Notes: generated by a model not told the origin, from the letters alone. Positions 33,809 to 43,307 are shown, numbered from the stretch's first letter. The stretch is DNA of 53,704 nt from Gemmatimonadota bacterium (GCA_026705765.1 JAPPAB010000139.1:1-53704), one strand, 5' to 3'. Translations and numbers: made by a program.

Positions 33809-34228
33809 ATGGCACGGGTTTTAGCCGTTGACTTTGGGAGGCGACGAATTGGACTTGCGGTGTGTGACGAATTGCAAATTTCGGTTCGCGGGTTGCCCAC
33901 GCTCAAAGTCCGCAATTTCAATGATAGTGTGGCGCAGGTTGCACAGATCGCAGGAGACGAGGCCGTTGGGGAAGTGGTTATTGGCTTGCCCTTAAACATG
34001 GATGGCAGTTGTGGGGAAATGGCGCGTGCTGTAGAAAATTTCGCTTCCCAACTCGCCGTTTTTTGTAATATGCCTGTTCGCACGTTTGATGAACGGCTTT
34101 CATCGGTGGGTGCAAAACGCGAGTTGCAGGCCATGCAGACTAAAAAACACAAAGGTGCAATAGATCGCCTGGCTGCCGTATTAATCCTCGAAACCTATTT
34201 GCAATACAAAGGAAAAAGCTCCTCATGA
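33809..34228 (+). CDS. ruvX: RuvX/YqgF pre-16S rRNA nuclease (Holliday-junction-resolvase fold)
   Basis: A 139-residue RNase-H-fold protein of normal length. Motifs: VLAVDFGRRRIGLAVCD (catalytic D7), VVIGLPLNMDGSCGEMA, TFDERLSS and AIDRLAAVLILETYL with the distal acidic residue. YqgF proteins process the 16S rRNA 5' end and may act on DNA junctions. It overlaps mltG by four bases, a common ruvX-mltG arrangement. Confidence 0.93.
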   Translation: MARVLAVDFGRRRIGLAVCDELQISVRGLPTLKVRNFNDSVAQVAQIAGDEAVGEVVIGLPLNMDGSCGEMARAVENFASQLAVFCNMPVRTFDERLSSVGAKRELQAMQTKKHKGAIDRLAAVLILETYLQYKGKSSS

Positions 34229-35250
34229 AACGATTTCTCTTTATTTTGAGCATTGTGCCAATTGTGTGCATTTTGGCTGCTTGTACGGGGATTTTTATTT
34301 TTAATCGACCAACGGGAATGGGCGAGAAAGAGGTCGAGATTCGGCATGGGGCAACCGTTAAACAAATCAGTCATCAACTCTATGGGAAGCGCCTGATCCA
34401 CAGCCCGCGCCTGTTGCAGTTTCTCGCGCAAGTCAATGGGAGCAGCCGGCGGCTGAAGGCCGGTATTCACCTTCTCGACGGTCAGATGACAACCTGGGAG
34501 GTTTTGCTCGAGCTGGAGCGTTCGCGCGATGTCACGCAAAATGTCACGGTTCTCGAAGGTTTAGAAAAAAAACAAATTGCGGAGATCTTATCCGAAAAAT
34601 TAAATCTCAACCAGAATAAATTGCTGTTGTTAATGAACAGTACCGCTTTTTGCAAAACCCTTTCTGTGCAGGCTAGAGACCTGGAAGGCTATTTATTCCC
34701 CGAAACCTATAATTTTCCGATAACAGCGTCAGAACAACAGGTTCTGCGCAGGATGGTTGAGCATTGTCAGGCTGTTTTTGATGAACGACTTCAGAGACGC
34801 GCAGATGAACTCGAAATGAGTATTCACGAAGTAATCACCCTCGCATCTATTATCGAAGGGGAAACCAGTTGGGATTCCGAGCGAGATACGATTTCGGCAG
34901 TCTATCACAATCGCCTGAAAAAAGGCATGCGTCTGCAAGCCGATCCCACGGTGCAATATGCTCTTCCCGGTGCACCTCGGCGACTATTTTATAAGGATTA
35001 TGACTACGATTCTCCCTATAATACTTATCGCCATGCGGGATTGCCACCCGGGCCAGTCAACAGTCCTGGACGTGCGTCTATCGAGGCTGCACTTTTTCCC
35101 GCGGATGTCAATTATTTGTATTTTGTCGCTACTGGCGAAGGCGGCCATGTTTTTACACGAACCTTGCAAGAACATGTAGCTGCAAAAAAGAAAACCGCTT
35201 CTGCACGAGAAAATACCTGGCAAAAAAAGAAACTGGTAACAGGGGATTAG
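34225..35250 (+). CDS. mltG: Endolytic murein transglycosylase MltG
   Basis: A 341-residue inner-membrane protein with one N-terminal transmembrane helix (FLFILSIVPIVCILAACTGIFIF) and a periplasmic YceG domain. The catalytic glutamate lies in the LASIIEGETSWDSE segment. VYHNRLKKGMRLQADPTVQYAL and PGPVNSPGRASIEAAL are also family hallmarks. It cuts nascent peptidoglycan strands and sets glycan length. The ATGA overlap with ruvX indicates coupling. Confidence 0.94.
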   Translation: MKRFLFILSIVPIVCILAACTGIFIFNRPTGMGEKEVEIRHGATVKQISHQLYGKRLIHSPRLLQFLAQVNGSSRRLKAGIHLLDGQMTTWEVLLELERSRDVTQNVTVLEGLEKKQIAEILSEKLNLNQNKLLLLMNSTAFCKTLSVQARDLEGYLFPETYNFPITASEQQVLRRMVEHCQAVFDERLQRRADELEMSIHEVITLASIIEGETSWDSERDTISAVYHNRLKKGMRLQADPTVQYALPGAPRRLFYKDYDYDSPYNTYRHAGLPPGPVNSPGRASIEAALFPADVNYLYFVATGEGGHVFTRTLQEHVAAKKKTASARENTWQKKKLVTGD

Positions 35251-35275
35251 GGCTTGGAGGGTTGGCAACGGGCTT

Positions 35276-37447
35276 ATGTCTTCGATTCTCAATGGATTAA
35301 ATGATGCACAACGCGAAGCTGTACAGGCCGTAGATGGTCCCGTGCTCATTCTCGCAGGGGCCGGATCTGGTAAAACGCGCGTTTTGACGCGGCGCATCGC
35401 CTATCTGTTGCGTGAATGCGATGTTGATCCGCGCCAGATTCTGGCGATGACCTTTACGAATAAGGCCGCAGGAGAAATGCGCGAGCGCGTCGAAGACTTG
35501 CTTCATCGCTCGTGCAAAACCATGTGGATTGGCACATTTCACAGTTTATGTGCGCGTCTTTTGCGGTCACAGGCTGAACGGGTAGGACTGAGACCCAACT
35601 TTACGATTTACGATACTACAGATCAACTCGCACTCCTGCGACGGGTGATTGCCGACGAGGAACTTTCCGAACGCGATTTTCCAGCGCGTTTGATTCGCAC
35701 GCGGATCAGCCAGGCAAAAAATCAGATGGTGGGCGTCGATGTATTTGCCCAGCGCGCGAGCACATTTCGAGAGCAAATAATCGCGCGAGTCTTCCGCCAT
35801 TATCAGGATGCCTTGAAGCAAAATAATGCCGTTGACTTTGACGATTTGTTGACATTGTGTGTGGAATTGATCCGCGACCACGAGGATGTGCGCCAGGCCT
35901 ATCAGGCGCAGTTTTCACATATTTTAATCGACGAATACCAGGATACCAATCGTCCGCAATACCTTTTTGCGCGTTATCTGGCAGAAGTACATCAAAATAT
36001 ATGTGTTGTTGGCGATGACGATCAGAGCATCTATGCGTGGCGCGGCGCAGATATTCGCAATATTCTCGATTTTGAAGCCGATTATCCCAACGCGCTTGTC
36101 GTGCGCCTGGAGCAAAACTACCGTTCCACGCAGGTTATTCTGGATGCTGGTAATGCTCTGATTCGCAACAATGCGGGGCGCAAGGGAAAGGAACTGTGGA
36201 CGGATCGCGCACGGGGTGAGAAAATCCGTTTAAAAAGATGCGCCGATGAAGTAGAAGAAGCGCGTTGGATAGCCGGTGTGGCACAAGATTTTAAGCGCGA
36301 GCATACCTACCGGGATATGGCGGTGTTATATCGCACCAATGCACAGTCTCGCGCCCTTGAAGAAGGATTTAGACGCGCCAATATCCCGTATCAAATCGTG
36401 GGCGATGTGCGATTTTACGAGCGCAAGGAAGTCAAGGATGTGCTCGCGTATCTCAAATTGGTGGTCAATCCGCGCGATTCCATCAGTTTTTGGCGCGTGA
36501 TTAACACGCCGCGTCGAGGCATTGGCGCGACATCTACAGGACGGCTCGATGAGTTTGCCATGCGCGAGGGGGTTGCGCCCTATGAGGCACTTGCACATTT
36601 AGAAGCTATTGACGCAATTCCAAAGCGCACAGCCCACGCGATGCAGCGGTTTTACGACATGGTCGAGGGTTTTCGCCAGGATATAGAAGCGATACCCGCA
36701 GATGAACTCGCGGCAAAAATTGTCGATGAAACCGGATATTTGCGCGACTTTGAAAAACTCCTGCCAGAAGAACAGATGTCGCGACGAGCGCATGTCACGG
36801 AATTGTTGACGGATATTCAGCTTTTTGTCGAGCAGTCGGACGATGTCTCTTTAGAGGCGTATTTGCGGAAAGTTTCGTTGGTGACAGATGTAGATCAATG
36901 GGAAAACGCCGCGGATGCGGTCACGCTGATGACTCTGCACAGTGCTAAGGGGCTGGAATTTCCCATTGTGTTTGTTACCGGCCTCGAAGAAGGGCTGTTT
37001 CCAATTTTGCGCCCCGCTGGCGACGAGGGGAATATGGAAGATGCGTTAGAAGAGGAACGCCGTCTTTTTTACGTGGGCATTACCCGCGCCCAGGATCGGC
37101 TCTTTTTATCCTGTGCGATGAGGCGGCAACGATACGGCGGTGCGGTGAGTAGTTCGGCCTCGCAGTTTTTGTTCGAAATCCCCGAAGATCTGCTCGATGC
37201 CGGTTTTAAAATTAGCGAGGTCAGCAGCATTCCACGCCGAAAAACGGGCAGAGAACCCGCCCGTCGAGTCAAATCGGGAGAACCGTTTTTAATGGATGTC
37301 GGATCCTGGGTTGTACATCCCGCCTGGGGGCGTGGACAGATTCAAAGCCGCGCGGGATCGGGGCAAAATGCCAAACTCAAAGTGCGATTCGATGGCGGTG
37401 CCGTCAGGACACTCTTAGTCGAATATGCCAATCTTCAGCCGGGGTAA
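35276..37447 (+). CDS. pcrA: UvrD/PcrA-type superfamily 1 DNA helicase
   Basis: A 723-residue 3'-5' helicase of standard length. Motif I AGAGSGKTR near residue 30, motif II DEYQDTN, VGDDDQSIYAWRGA, the arginine-bearing QNYRST, motif V LMTLHSAKGLEFP and motif VI FYVGITRAQDRLFLS are all present. The C-terminal WVVHPAWGRGQI...VRFDGGAVRTLLVEYANL is the PcrA RNA-polymerase-binding Tudor-like tail. It acts in repair and removal of stalled transcription or replication complexes. The accessory PIN/DUF262 cassette starts 33 bases downstream. Confidence 0.94.
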   Translation: MSSILNGLNDAQREAVQAVDGPVLILAGAGSGKTRVLTRRIAYLLRECDVDPRQILAMTFTNKAAGEMRERVEDLLHRSCKTMWIGTFHSLCARLLRSQAERVGLRPNFTIYDTTDQLALLRRVIADEELSERDFPARLIRTRISQAKNQMVGVDVFAQRASTFREQIIARVFRHYQDALKQNNAVDFDDLLTLCVELIRDHEDVRQAYQAQFSHILIDEYQDTNRPQYLFARYLAEVHQNICVVGDDDQSIYAWRGADIRNILDFEADYPNALVVRLEQNYRSTQVILDAGNALIRNNAGRKGKELWTDRARGEKIRLKRCADEVEEARWIAGVAQDFKREHTYRDMAVLYRTNAQSRALEEGFRRANIPYQIVGDVRFYERKEVKDVLAYLKLVVNPRDSISFWRVINTPRRGIGATSTGRLDEFAMREGVAPYEALAHLEAIDAIPKRTAHAMQRFYDMVEGFRQDIEAIPADELAAKIVDETGYLRDFEKLLPEEQMSRRAHVTELLTDIQLFVEQSDDVSLEAYLRKVSLVTDVDQWENAADAVTLMTLHSAKGLEFPIVFVTGLEEGLFPILRPAGDEGNMEDALEEERRLFYVGITRAQDRLFLSCAMRRQRYGGAVSSSASQFLFEIPEDLLDAGFKISEVSSIPRRKTGREPARRVKSGEPFLMDVGSWVVHPAWGRGQIQSRAGSGQNAKLKVRFDGGAVRTLLVEYANLQPG

Positions 37448-37480
37448 ACCCACTTCTTTAAGCTAAGCAAGGAAGTTCCC

Positions 37481-38422
37481 ATGAACACGCGACGCTACCA
37501 ACTTCGCTTCAGCGGCCTTCGAGAGAACAAAGGTCGGATCAAAGTGGCAACGCTTCAGTGCTCTTTGGACGCCCTTGTCAAGACAGCGGAGTGTGCCACT
37601 CGTCTGATGGTCACTGGCGAAGGTAGTGGTAGGGGACCAAGACCAGGATGGCTGAATGCAGCCCTTGACTTCACCATCACCGGAGGAGAACTCGGCTCAA
37701 CTATTTTTGAAATTGAGGCCCCCCAACTTGACGAGACAGCCTACGTGCGGTTTGCCCAACAGAATTTCTGGCGTGAAGAGACAATCATGCAAGATACCGC
37801 TGTTGATCTCGCCGCGCTGTCGATTCAAGAAGCTCAGGAAACGACCTCTTCTGGTGACTACTTTGATAGAGCCGTTCTCAGCGCGATTCTCAGATTCCGA
37901 CAGCCTACAGTAAACGCTAACATCTGCTACCACTTGATCCCTCAAGAATCTGATTACGGGGAATTCACCCTTGATGCGTCCGTTTGTAATCGGATTGAAA
38001 ACAGACTGAAGAGCCTCCCTCCCTCAAGAGCATTTATCATCAGCGGCTGGATCGAAGAAATCAAACAAGACGGCGGTCGGTTTTTCCTCGAATTAGGTGA
38101 TGGCAGGAAAATGTTTGGTCGCCTGCAATCTGACCAACTCGATGTTGAACAATTGCGCCCGTTGTGGGGCAAGCGTGCAACTGTTCAGGGCATGGTCCAC
38201 TTCAAGGCTAACGGCCAACCCCGACTAATTGAAGCCTATCGGCTTAGACCCTATCAAGACAGAGATGCCATTTTTGAAGAACTGCCTTCTACTGAGATGC
38301 CCAAATCCCGAGGCTTAACACGGAGACAAGAGAAGCAGGCCCGATCCTTCAATGTCCTGAGTTTATGCGGCACATGGCCCGGCAATGAGCCTGTGGAAGA
38401 ACTTCTGGCGCAACTGGATTAA
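37481..38422 (+). CDS. Unknown protein with OB-like C-terminal region, partner of the PIN gene
   Basis: A 313-residue protein of no family I recognise. Residues 183-257 alternate strands in an OB-fold-like way (AFIISGWIEEIKQDGGRFFL...GRLQSD...KRATVQGMVHFKANGQPRLI), suggesting nucleic-acid binding. The first 100 residues form a separate alpha/beta region. There is no signal peptide. AAGGAAG precedes the ATG. It lies 12 bases upstream of the PIN nuclease, where an antitoxin normally sits, but it is three to four times the usual antitoxin length. It could be an antitoxin, a targeting subunit or a sensor. Confidence 0.65.
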   Translation: MNTRRYQLRFSGLRENKGRIKVATLQCSLDALVKTAECATRLMVTGEGSGRGPRPGWLNAALDFTITGGELGSTIFEIEAPQLDETAYVRFAQQNFWREETIMQDTAVDLAALSIQEAQETTSSGDYFDRAVLSAILRFRQPTVNANICYHLIPQESDYGEFTLDASVCNRIENRLKSLPPSRAFIISGWIEEIKQDGGRFFLELGDGRKMFGRLQSDQLDVEQLRPLWGKRATVQGMVHFKANGQPRLIEAYRLRPYQDRDAIFEELPSTEMPKSRGLTRRQEKQARSFNVLSLCGTWPGNEPVEELLAQLD

Positions 38423-38434
38423 GCCCTGAATATC

Positions 38435-38902
38435 ATGAGCAACTTCTTGCTGGATACCGGTCTGTTGTTAGGATTTTGTCGATCAGCCCCCTGGGCACTC
38501 CGAACGCGAACGGTACATAGCTTTGAAGATCCGGAAACGATGGTCTTTACGTCGGTTGTCTGTCACGGCGAGTTGCTATCACTCGCTGAAAAGTTCGGTT
38601 GGGGCAGAGATAGACGAACCCAACTCCAGGAAGTTATGGCGACAATGCCAATAATCGACATCAATAATGAATCTATATTAGAAACCTACGCGCAAATTGA
38701 CGCCTGGACACATGGGAAATCCGTCACGTCTCCCGATAGCACCCCACCACCTAAACCAGCTATCCCGATGAAACAGAACGATATATGGATTGCGGCTACT
38801 GCACATATTAGCGATGCTGTACTGCTGTCAACAGACAAAGACTTCGAACACCTTAATAATGTGTGGCTTAAATTTATCTATGTCGATCAAAAACTTGGGT
38901 AA
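38435..38902 (+). CDS. PIN-domain nuclease (VapC-like)
   Basis: A 155-residue PIN domain. Acidic metal ligands are in the expected places: D7 (FLLDTGLLL), E46 (VVCHGELLSLA), D116 (KQNDIWIAATA) and D134/D136 (STDKDFEHL). PIN nucleases cut RNA, often tRNA or mRNA, as toxins. Residues 92-110 hold a proline/serine insertion (TSPDSTPPPKPAIP) not typical of short VapC proteins. It is cotranscribed with the 313-residue gene before it and the DUF262 gene 57 bases after it. Confidence 0.85.
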   Translation: MSNFLLDTGLLLGFCRSAPWALRTRTVHSFEDPETMVFTSVVCHGELLSLAEKFGWGRDRRTQLQEVMATMPIIDINNESILETYAQIDAWTHGKSVTSPDSTPPPKPAIPMKQNDIWIAATAHISDAVLLSTDKDFEHLNNVWLKFIYVDQKLG

Positions 38903-38959
38903 AACTACTTGATTTCCGTATATCTTTCTGTTTTTAACCTGCTCTTTAGGAAGTATGAC

Positions 38960-40939
38960 ATGAAAGTCTCTACCATCCTTGATCACATTGACTCCGGTCA
39001 CATGGCCTTGCCCGAATTTCAGCGAGGATACGTCTGGAACCGCGAACAGGTGCGTGGTCTCTTTTACTCCCTTTACAGGCGACATCCGGTGGGCGGGCTG
39101 TTGGTTTGGGCGACCGAAGGAAAGGATGCCGCGCATCGGGGCGATAGCTCACTAGCACCGGGCATCGTGAAGTTGCTTCTCGATGGGCAGCAACGTATGA
39201 CTTCGCTTTATGGCGTGATGCGTGGCCATCCACCGGCTTTTTTCGATGGCAATGAACAGAGTTTTACGGGACTTCAATTTCATCTGGAGGATGAGACTTT
39301 TGAGTTCTATCAACCGGTAAAAATGAAGGGCGACCCGCTATGGGTGGATGTAACCAAGCTCATGCAGGCGGGCAATGACGGCCTTGGAGGATTCATAACG
39401 ACGCTCAGTACGAACAATGAATATGCAGAACAGGTCGGAGACTACATCGGTCGATTGGGAACGCTTCTTGGTATTGCTGAGATTGAGTTGCATATCGACG
39501 AGGTCACTGGACCAGACAAAACCCCCGATGTCGTCGTGGATATATTCAATCGCGTGAATAGCGGCGGGACGAAGCTGTCTAAGGGCGATCTGGCCCTCGC
39601 TAAAATTTGCGCGGAATGGCCTGAGGCACGCGACACTATGAAAGCCACCCTACAGGAATGGAAGGATGCCGGATACGATTTTACGCTCGACTGGCTGCTC
39701 CGATCAGTCAACACGGTCCTAACTGGCGAAGCGAGGTTTAACCACCTGTATGACAGGGGCGTACTGGATATCCAAGACGGTCTGAAACGGGCCACAAAAC
39801 ATATCAATACCTGTCTGAACATGATTGCAGGGCGACTTGGTCTTGACCATGATCGAGTCTTTTTTGGACGCTTCGCCATACCAGTCATGGTACGTTATTT
39901 GGATCAGAAACAAGGAAAGATCAGCGCGGAAGAGCGCGATAAGTTGCTGTTCTGGTATGCCCAAGCCGGAATGTGGGGCCGTTTCTCCGGGTCGACGGAA
40001 AGTGCTATTGATCAAGATCTGGCGACACTTGCAGAAGGTAACCTTGACAATTTGCTTGAGGAACTGCGTTTGTGGAATGGTGGACTTCGCATCGAACCAG
40101 GGCACTTCACTGGCTGGAGTCTTGGTGCACGATTTTATCCCGTGCTCTACATGTTGACCCGCATGGCCGAGGCCAAGGACTGGGGCGATGGGCTGCCGCT
40201 GCGCGAAAACCTTCTCGGCAAAATGAACCAGCTTGAAGTGCATCACATCTTCCCCAAGGCTCGGCTGTACAAGCTCGGACACCGCCGACAAGACGTCAAC
40301 GCACTAGCCAACTACTGCTTCTTGACGAAGGACACAAATTTCTCCATCCTTGACCGCCTACCTGAAGATTACTTCGCCGAGGTTGAGGATCGGTATCCAA
40401 GCGCATTGACATCACAATGGATTCCTGACGATCACAACCTCTGGAAGATCGAGAACTACTTTGACTTCCTCGATACGCGAAAGAAGCTTTTGGCAAAAGA
40501 GGCAAACTATCGGTTTGCGGAACTTCTACACGGCGAGACCAACTTTCTGGACGCTTCACCAGCCGCAATTACAACCCCTTCGGTTGCAGCTGACACTGTT
40601 ACTATCATTCCGGTGCCTACTGGCGGCATTGCCACTGAAGAGGAAGAACTTGAGGTTGAAGCCATCAACAATTGGTTAGAAGCACAAGGACTACCGCACG
40701 GTCAGATCAACTTCGAGCTGTCTGATGAGACCACAGGCGAGCAACGTGCCGTGCTTGATCTCGCCTGGCCCGATGGTCTTCAGCCTGGCTTGACTATTCC
40801 AGTGGCGGTTCTGTTGAACGAACCAAATGAAGTCCTGTCCATCGCTAGCGCGGCGGGGTATCGTTGCTTTCCTACAAAGGTTACTTTCCGCGCTTACGTC
40901 AACGCCGAGATACTGGGAGTAGATGCGGAAGCCGCCTGA
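38960..40939 (+). CDS. DUF262/DUF1524 (GmrSD-like) protein with HNH motif
   Basis: A 659-residue protein. The N-terminal DUF262 domain has LPEFQRGYVWNREQ (17-30) and LLDGQQRMTSLYG (73-85), the nucleotide-dependent motifs of GmrS-type proteins. At about 424-455, LEVHHIFPKARL...NALANYCFLTKDTN is the HNH-type nuclease centre of DUF1524. The last 90 residues form an extra domain of unknown type. GmrSD and relatives (including BrxU) restrict phage DNA with modified bases. The ATG at 38960 has TAGGAAG upstream, and a start at 38909 would lack a ribosome site. It ends a three-gene accessory cassette. Confidence 0.87.
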   Translation: MKVSTILDHIDSGHMALPEFQRGYVWNREQVRGLFYSLYRRHPVGGLLVWATEGKDAAHRGDSSLAPGIVKLLLDGQQRMTSLYGVMRGHPPAFFDGNEQSFTGLQFHLEDETFEFYQPVKMKGDPLWVDVTKLMQAGNDGLGGFITTLSTNNEYAEQVGDYIGRLGTLLGIAEIELHIDEVTGPDKTPDVVVDIFNRVNSGGTKLSKGDLALAKICAEWPEARDTMKATLQEWKDAGYDFTLDWLLRSVNTVLTGEARFNHLYDRGVLDIQDGLKRATKHINTCLNMIAGRLGLDHDRVFFGRFAIPVMVRYLDQKQGKISAEERDKLLFWYAQAGMWGRFSGSTESAIDQDLATLAEGNLDNLLEELRLWNGGLRIEPGHFTGWSLGARFYPVLYMLTRMAEAKDWGDGLPLRENLLGKMNQLEVHHIFPKARLYKLGHRRQDVNALANYCFLTKDTNFSILDRLPEDYFAEVEDRYPSALTSQWIPDDHNLWKIENYFDFLDTRKKLLAKEANYRFAELLHGETNFLDASPAAITTPSVAADTVTIIPVPTGGIATEEEELEVEAINNWLEAQGLPHGQINFELSDETTGEQRAVLDLAWPDGLQPGLTIPVAVLLNEPNEVLSIASAAGYRCFPTKVTFRAYVNAEILGVDAEAA

Positions 40940-40961
40940 ACTTCGACCTTATTGTTGACAA

Positions 40962-40989
40962 ATTACAATTTTATATAGAGAATTGTAAT
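40962..40989. terminator. A/T-rich inverted repeat after the defence-like cassette
   Basis: ATTACAATT (40962-40970) and AATTGTAAT (40981-40989) form a perfect 9-bp inverted repeat 22 bases after the DUF262 stop. The stem is weak and no long T-run follows, so it may be a poor terminator or a binding site. The rest of the 238-base gap before gatC shows no gene. Confidence 0.4.
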
Positions 40990-41177
40990 GGGTCAAAGGC
41001 TTGAGACAGACCGCTATCTCTAAGGAAATCACTGTATCGCAATATTTAACTGGATTACTACGTTATGGTTATGCGGTCAGAATGATGCATTGAGTTTTTT
41101 ACATAATCCCTGTGGGGGTCAACTGCTAAACACTAATCCCTAAACCGCTGACCGTTAATCGCTGAAAGCTAGAAATT

Positions 41178-41462
41178 ATGGTTTCAAAAGATGATGTCCA
41201 AAAAATGGCGCAACTTGCGCGCTTGAACTTTGCGCCGGAAGAAGAGGCGCAACTAATCGAAGACTTGAACCGCATGCTCGAATATGTTGCGGCACTTGAT
41301 CGACTCGATACAACAGAGGTCTCCCCAACAGCGCATGTACTCCCCCTGGAAAATGCGTTTCGTGACGATGTAATGGGGCAATCGTTGGATCGGTCGGACG
41401 CGCTGGCAAATGCCCCGCTTTCCGGGCAAGGTCATTTCCGCGTCCCCAGAGTAATTGAATAA
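41178..41462 (+). CDS. gatC: Glutamyl-tRNA(Gln)/aspartyl-tRNA(Asn) amidotransferase subunit C
   Basis: A 94-residue GatC: VQKMAQLARLNFAPEEEAQL then LNRMLEYVAALDRLDT and a TEVSPTAHVLPLENAFRDD tail, all usual. It stabilises GatA in the complex that amidates misacylated tRNA. gatA and gatB, often adjacent, are not here; pyrG follows 63 bases later. No clear Shine-Dalgarno is seen before the ATG. Confidence 0.93.
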   Translation: MVSKDDVQKMAQLARLNFAPEEEAQLIEDLNRMLEYVAALDRLDTTEVSPTAHVLPLENAFRDDVMGQSLDRSDALANAPLSGQGHFRVPRVIE

Positions 41463-41525
41463 ACACAAGTGTCGGCGGTAAACTCCCGCCGATTTTCTTT
41501 TGTCGAACTCAGATGGAGGCACATT

Positions 41526-43307
41526 GTGAAAAAAAATGATCGCGAACCAAAATACATCGTGGTTGCCGGGGGGGTGATCAGTGGCGTGGGGAAAGGACTC
41601 GCCACGGCTTCTATCGGTAAAATTTTGCAGTATTACGGCTATAAAACCACAGCCATAAAAATTGATCCCTATTTGAATTACGATGCCGGAACACTCAGGC
41701 CCACGGAACACGGCGAGGTGTGGGTTACGGATGACGGGGGTGAGATCGATCTCGATTTGGGCAACTACGAGCGGTTTCTTGGCCTGGATTTGCCCCGCAC
41801 AAACAATCTTACAACCGGACAAATTTATCACGCGGTTATCGAGCGGGAGCGACGGGGAGAATATCTCGGACAGACCGTTCAACCGATTCCACATATTACT
41901 GACGAGATCAAAAACCGGGTCCAGCAGGCTGCACAGGGGTCCGATATCGCGCTGGTCGAAATTGGCGGCACCATTGGTGACGATGAGAACATCCCGTTTT
42001 TCTTTGCAATGAAGGGCCTGGAGCGGGAAATTGGCGAGGCTAATATTATGTATGTGCTGGTTAGCTATTTGCCCGTACCCGATCATATCAACGAGATGAA
42101 GACCAAACCCACCCAGCACGCAGTCAAACTGCTCAGTGGTCATGGCATGGTGCCCGACTTTATTATTTGTCGCGCCACGCGCCCGGTTGATGAGGTGCGA
42201 AAACGCAAAATTGAGGTTTCTGCCAATATCCCAAAAGATCGCATTATTTCTGCGCCAGATTTGGATATCGTGTATCAGGTTCCGATCCATTATGAAAGCG
42301 AGCAGGTCGGTGTTAAAATGCTTGCACATCTGGGGCTAAAACCAAAAAAAGAGCCCGATTGGACGCGGTGGACACATTTGGTGCAGAAGATTCGCCAGCC
42401 TTCACAGACGGTTAAAGTGGCGATGGTTGGAAAATACGTCGAGATCGGCGATTACGAATTTACGGATTCGTACATTTCAGTGAACCAATCTCTCGAACAC
42501 GCCGGTGCCAATTTGGATACGCGCATCGATATTTCCTGGATTGATTCGGCCAGCCTCGAAATGGGAGAGGTCGAAGATGTGCTTGGAGAATTTGATGGCA
42601 TTATTGTCCCGGGTGCCTTTGGTGAAGGAGGGGCCGAAGGCGTGATTGAGGCCATTCGCTATGCGCGTGAAAATGGTCTGCCATTTCTCGGACTGTGTTA
42701 TGGACTCCAGATGGCAGTTGTCGAATATGCGCGAAACGCAGTGGGATTAAAAGATGCCAATTCGGCTGAAAATGACCCCGACACGCCCCACGCTGTAATC
42801 GATATTCAGATGAGCCAGCGAGAAATTATTGAAGAAAGTCGTTTTGGCGGCACGATGCGTCTGGGAGGATATGTGGCTGTACTCCGTCGTGAGAGCGTCG
42901 TTCTCGATCTGTATGAACGCACGGGGCGCCTGGAGGAAGATGCCTGGCGCATCGATCAACTGCGAAAGAATCCGTCTGAAGCTTTCCGCCTGGGCGTTCT
43001 TCTCGAAAGCGAGCGCTGTGTAATTGAACGCCATCGCCATCGCTATGAAGTATCGCCCAAATTCGTCGATTTGCTCGATGAATTTGGCCTGATTTTTTCC
43101 GGGTATCACCGCCGAGAGGATGGTACTAAACTCATGGAATTTATCGAGTTACCGGACCATCCTTTTTTTGTGGCTACGCAATCTCATCCCGAATTTAAGT
43201 CGCGCCTCGAACAGCCCGCCCCTTTGTTTTACGGTTTTGTAGAAGCTGTTGTCGCTCACTCAAAGGAACGAGTTGGTGATGCGTCGGTTTCTGAAAAAAG
43301 CGTCTGA
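41526..43307 (+). CDS. pyrG: CTP synthase, with an insertion in the glutaminase domain
   Basis: A 593-residue CTP synthase (usual length about 535-550). The synthase domain has GGVISGVGKGLATASIG, KIDPYLNYDAGTL, and EIGGTIGD. The glutaminase domain has LGLCYGLQ (nucleophile cysteine; usual form is CLGMQ) and HPEF. Between GGTMRLGGY and ERHRHRYEV there are about 53 residues where E. coli has about 25, a roughly 28-residue, charge-rich insertion. The GTG start at 41526 with GGAGG upstream gives the standard N-terminus. It overlaps lptC. Confidence 0.95.
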   Translation: MKKNDREPKYIVVAGGVISGVGKGLATASIGKILQYYGYKTTAIKIDPYLNYDAGTLRPTEHGEVWVTDDGGEIDLDLGNYERFLGLDLPRTNNLTTGQIYHAVIERERRGEYLGQTVQPIPHITDEIKNRVQQAAQGSDIALVEIGGTIGDDENIPFFFAMKGLEREIGEANIMYVLVSYLPVPDHINEMKTKPTQHAVKLLSGHGMVPDFIICRATRPVDEVRKRKIEVSANIPKDRIISAPDLDIVYQVPIHYESEQVGVKMLAHLGLKPKKEPDWTRWTHLVQKIRQPSQTVKVAMVGKYVEIGDYEFTDSYISVNQSLEHAGANLDTRIDISWIDSASLEMGEVEDVLGEFDGIIVPGAFGEGGAEGVIEAIRYARENGLPFLGLCYGLQMAVVEYARNAVGLKDANSAENDPDTPHAVIDIQMSQREIIEESRFGGTMRLGGYVAVLRRESVVLDLYERTGRLEEDAWRIDQLRKNPSEAFRLGVLLESERCVIERHRHRYEVSPKFVDLLDEFGLIFSGYHRREDGTKLMEFIELPDHPFFVATQSHPEFKSRLEQPAPLFYGFVEAVVAHSKERVGDASVSEKSV

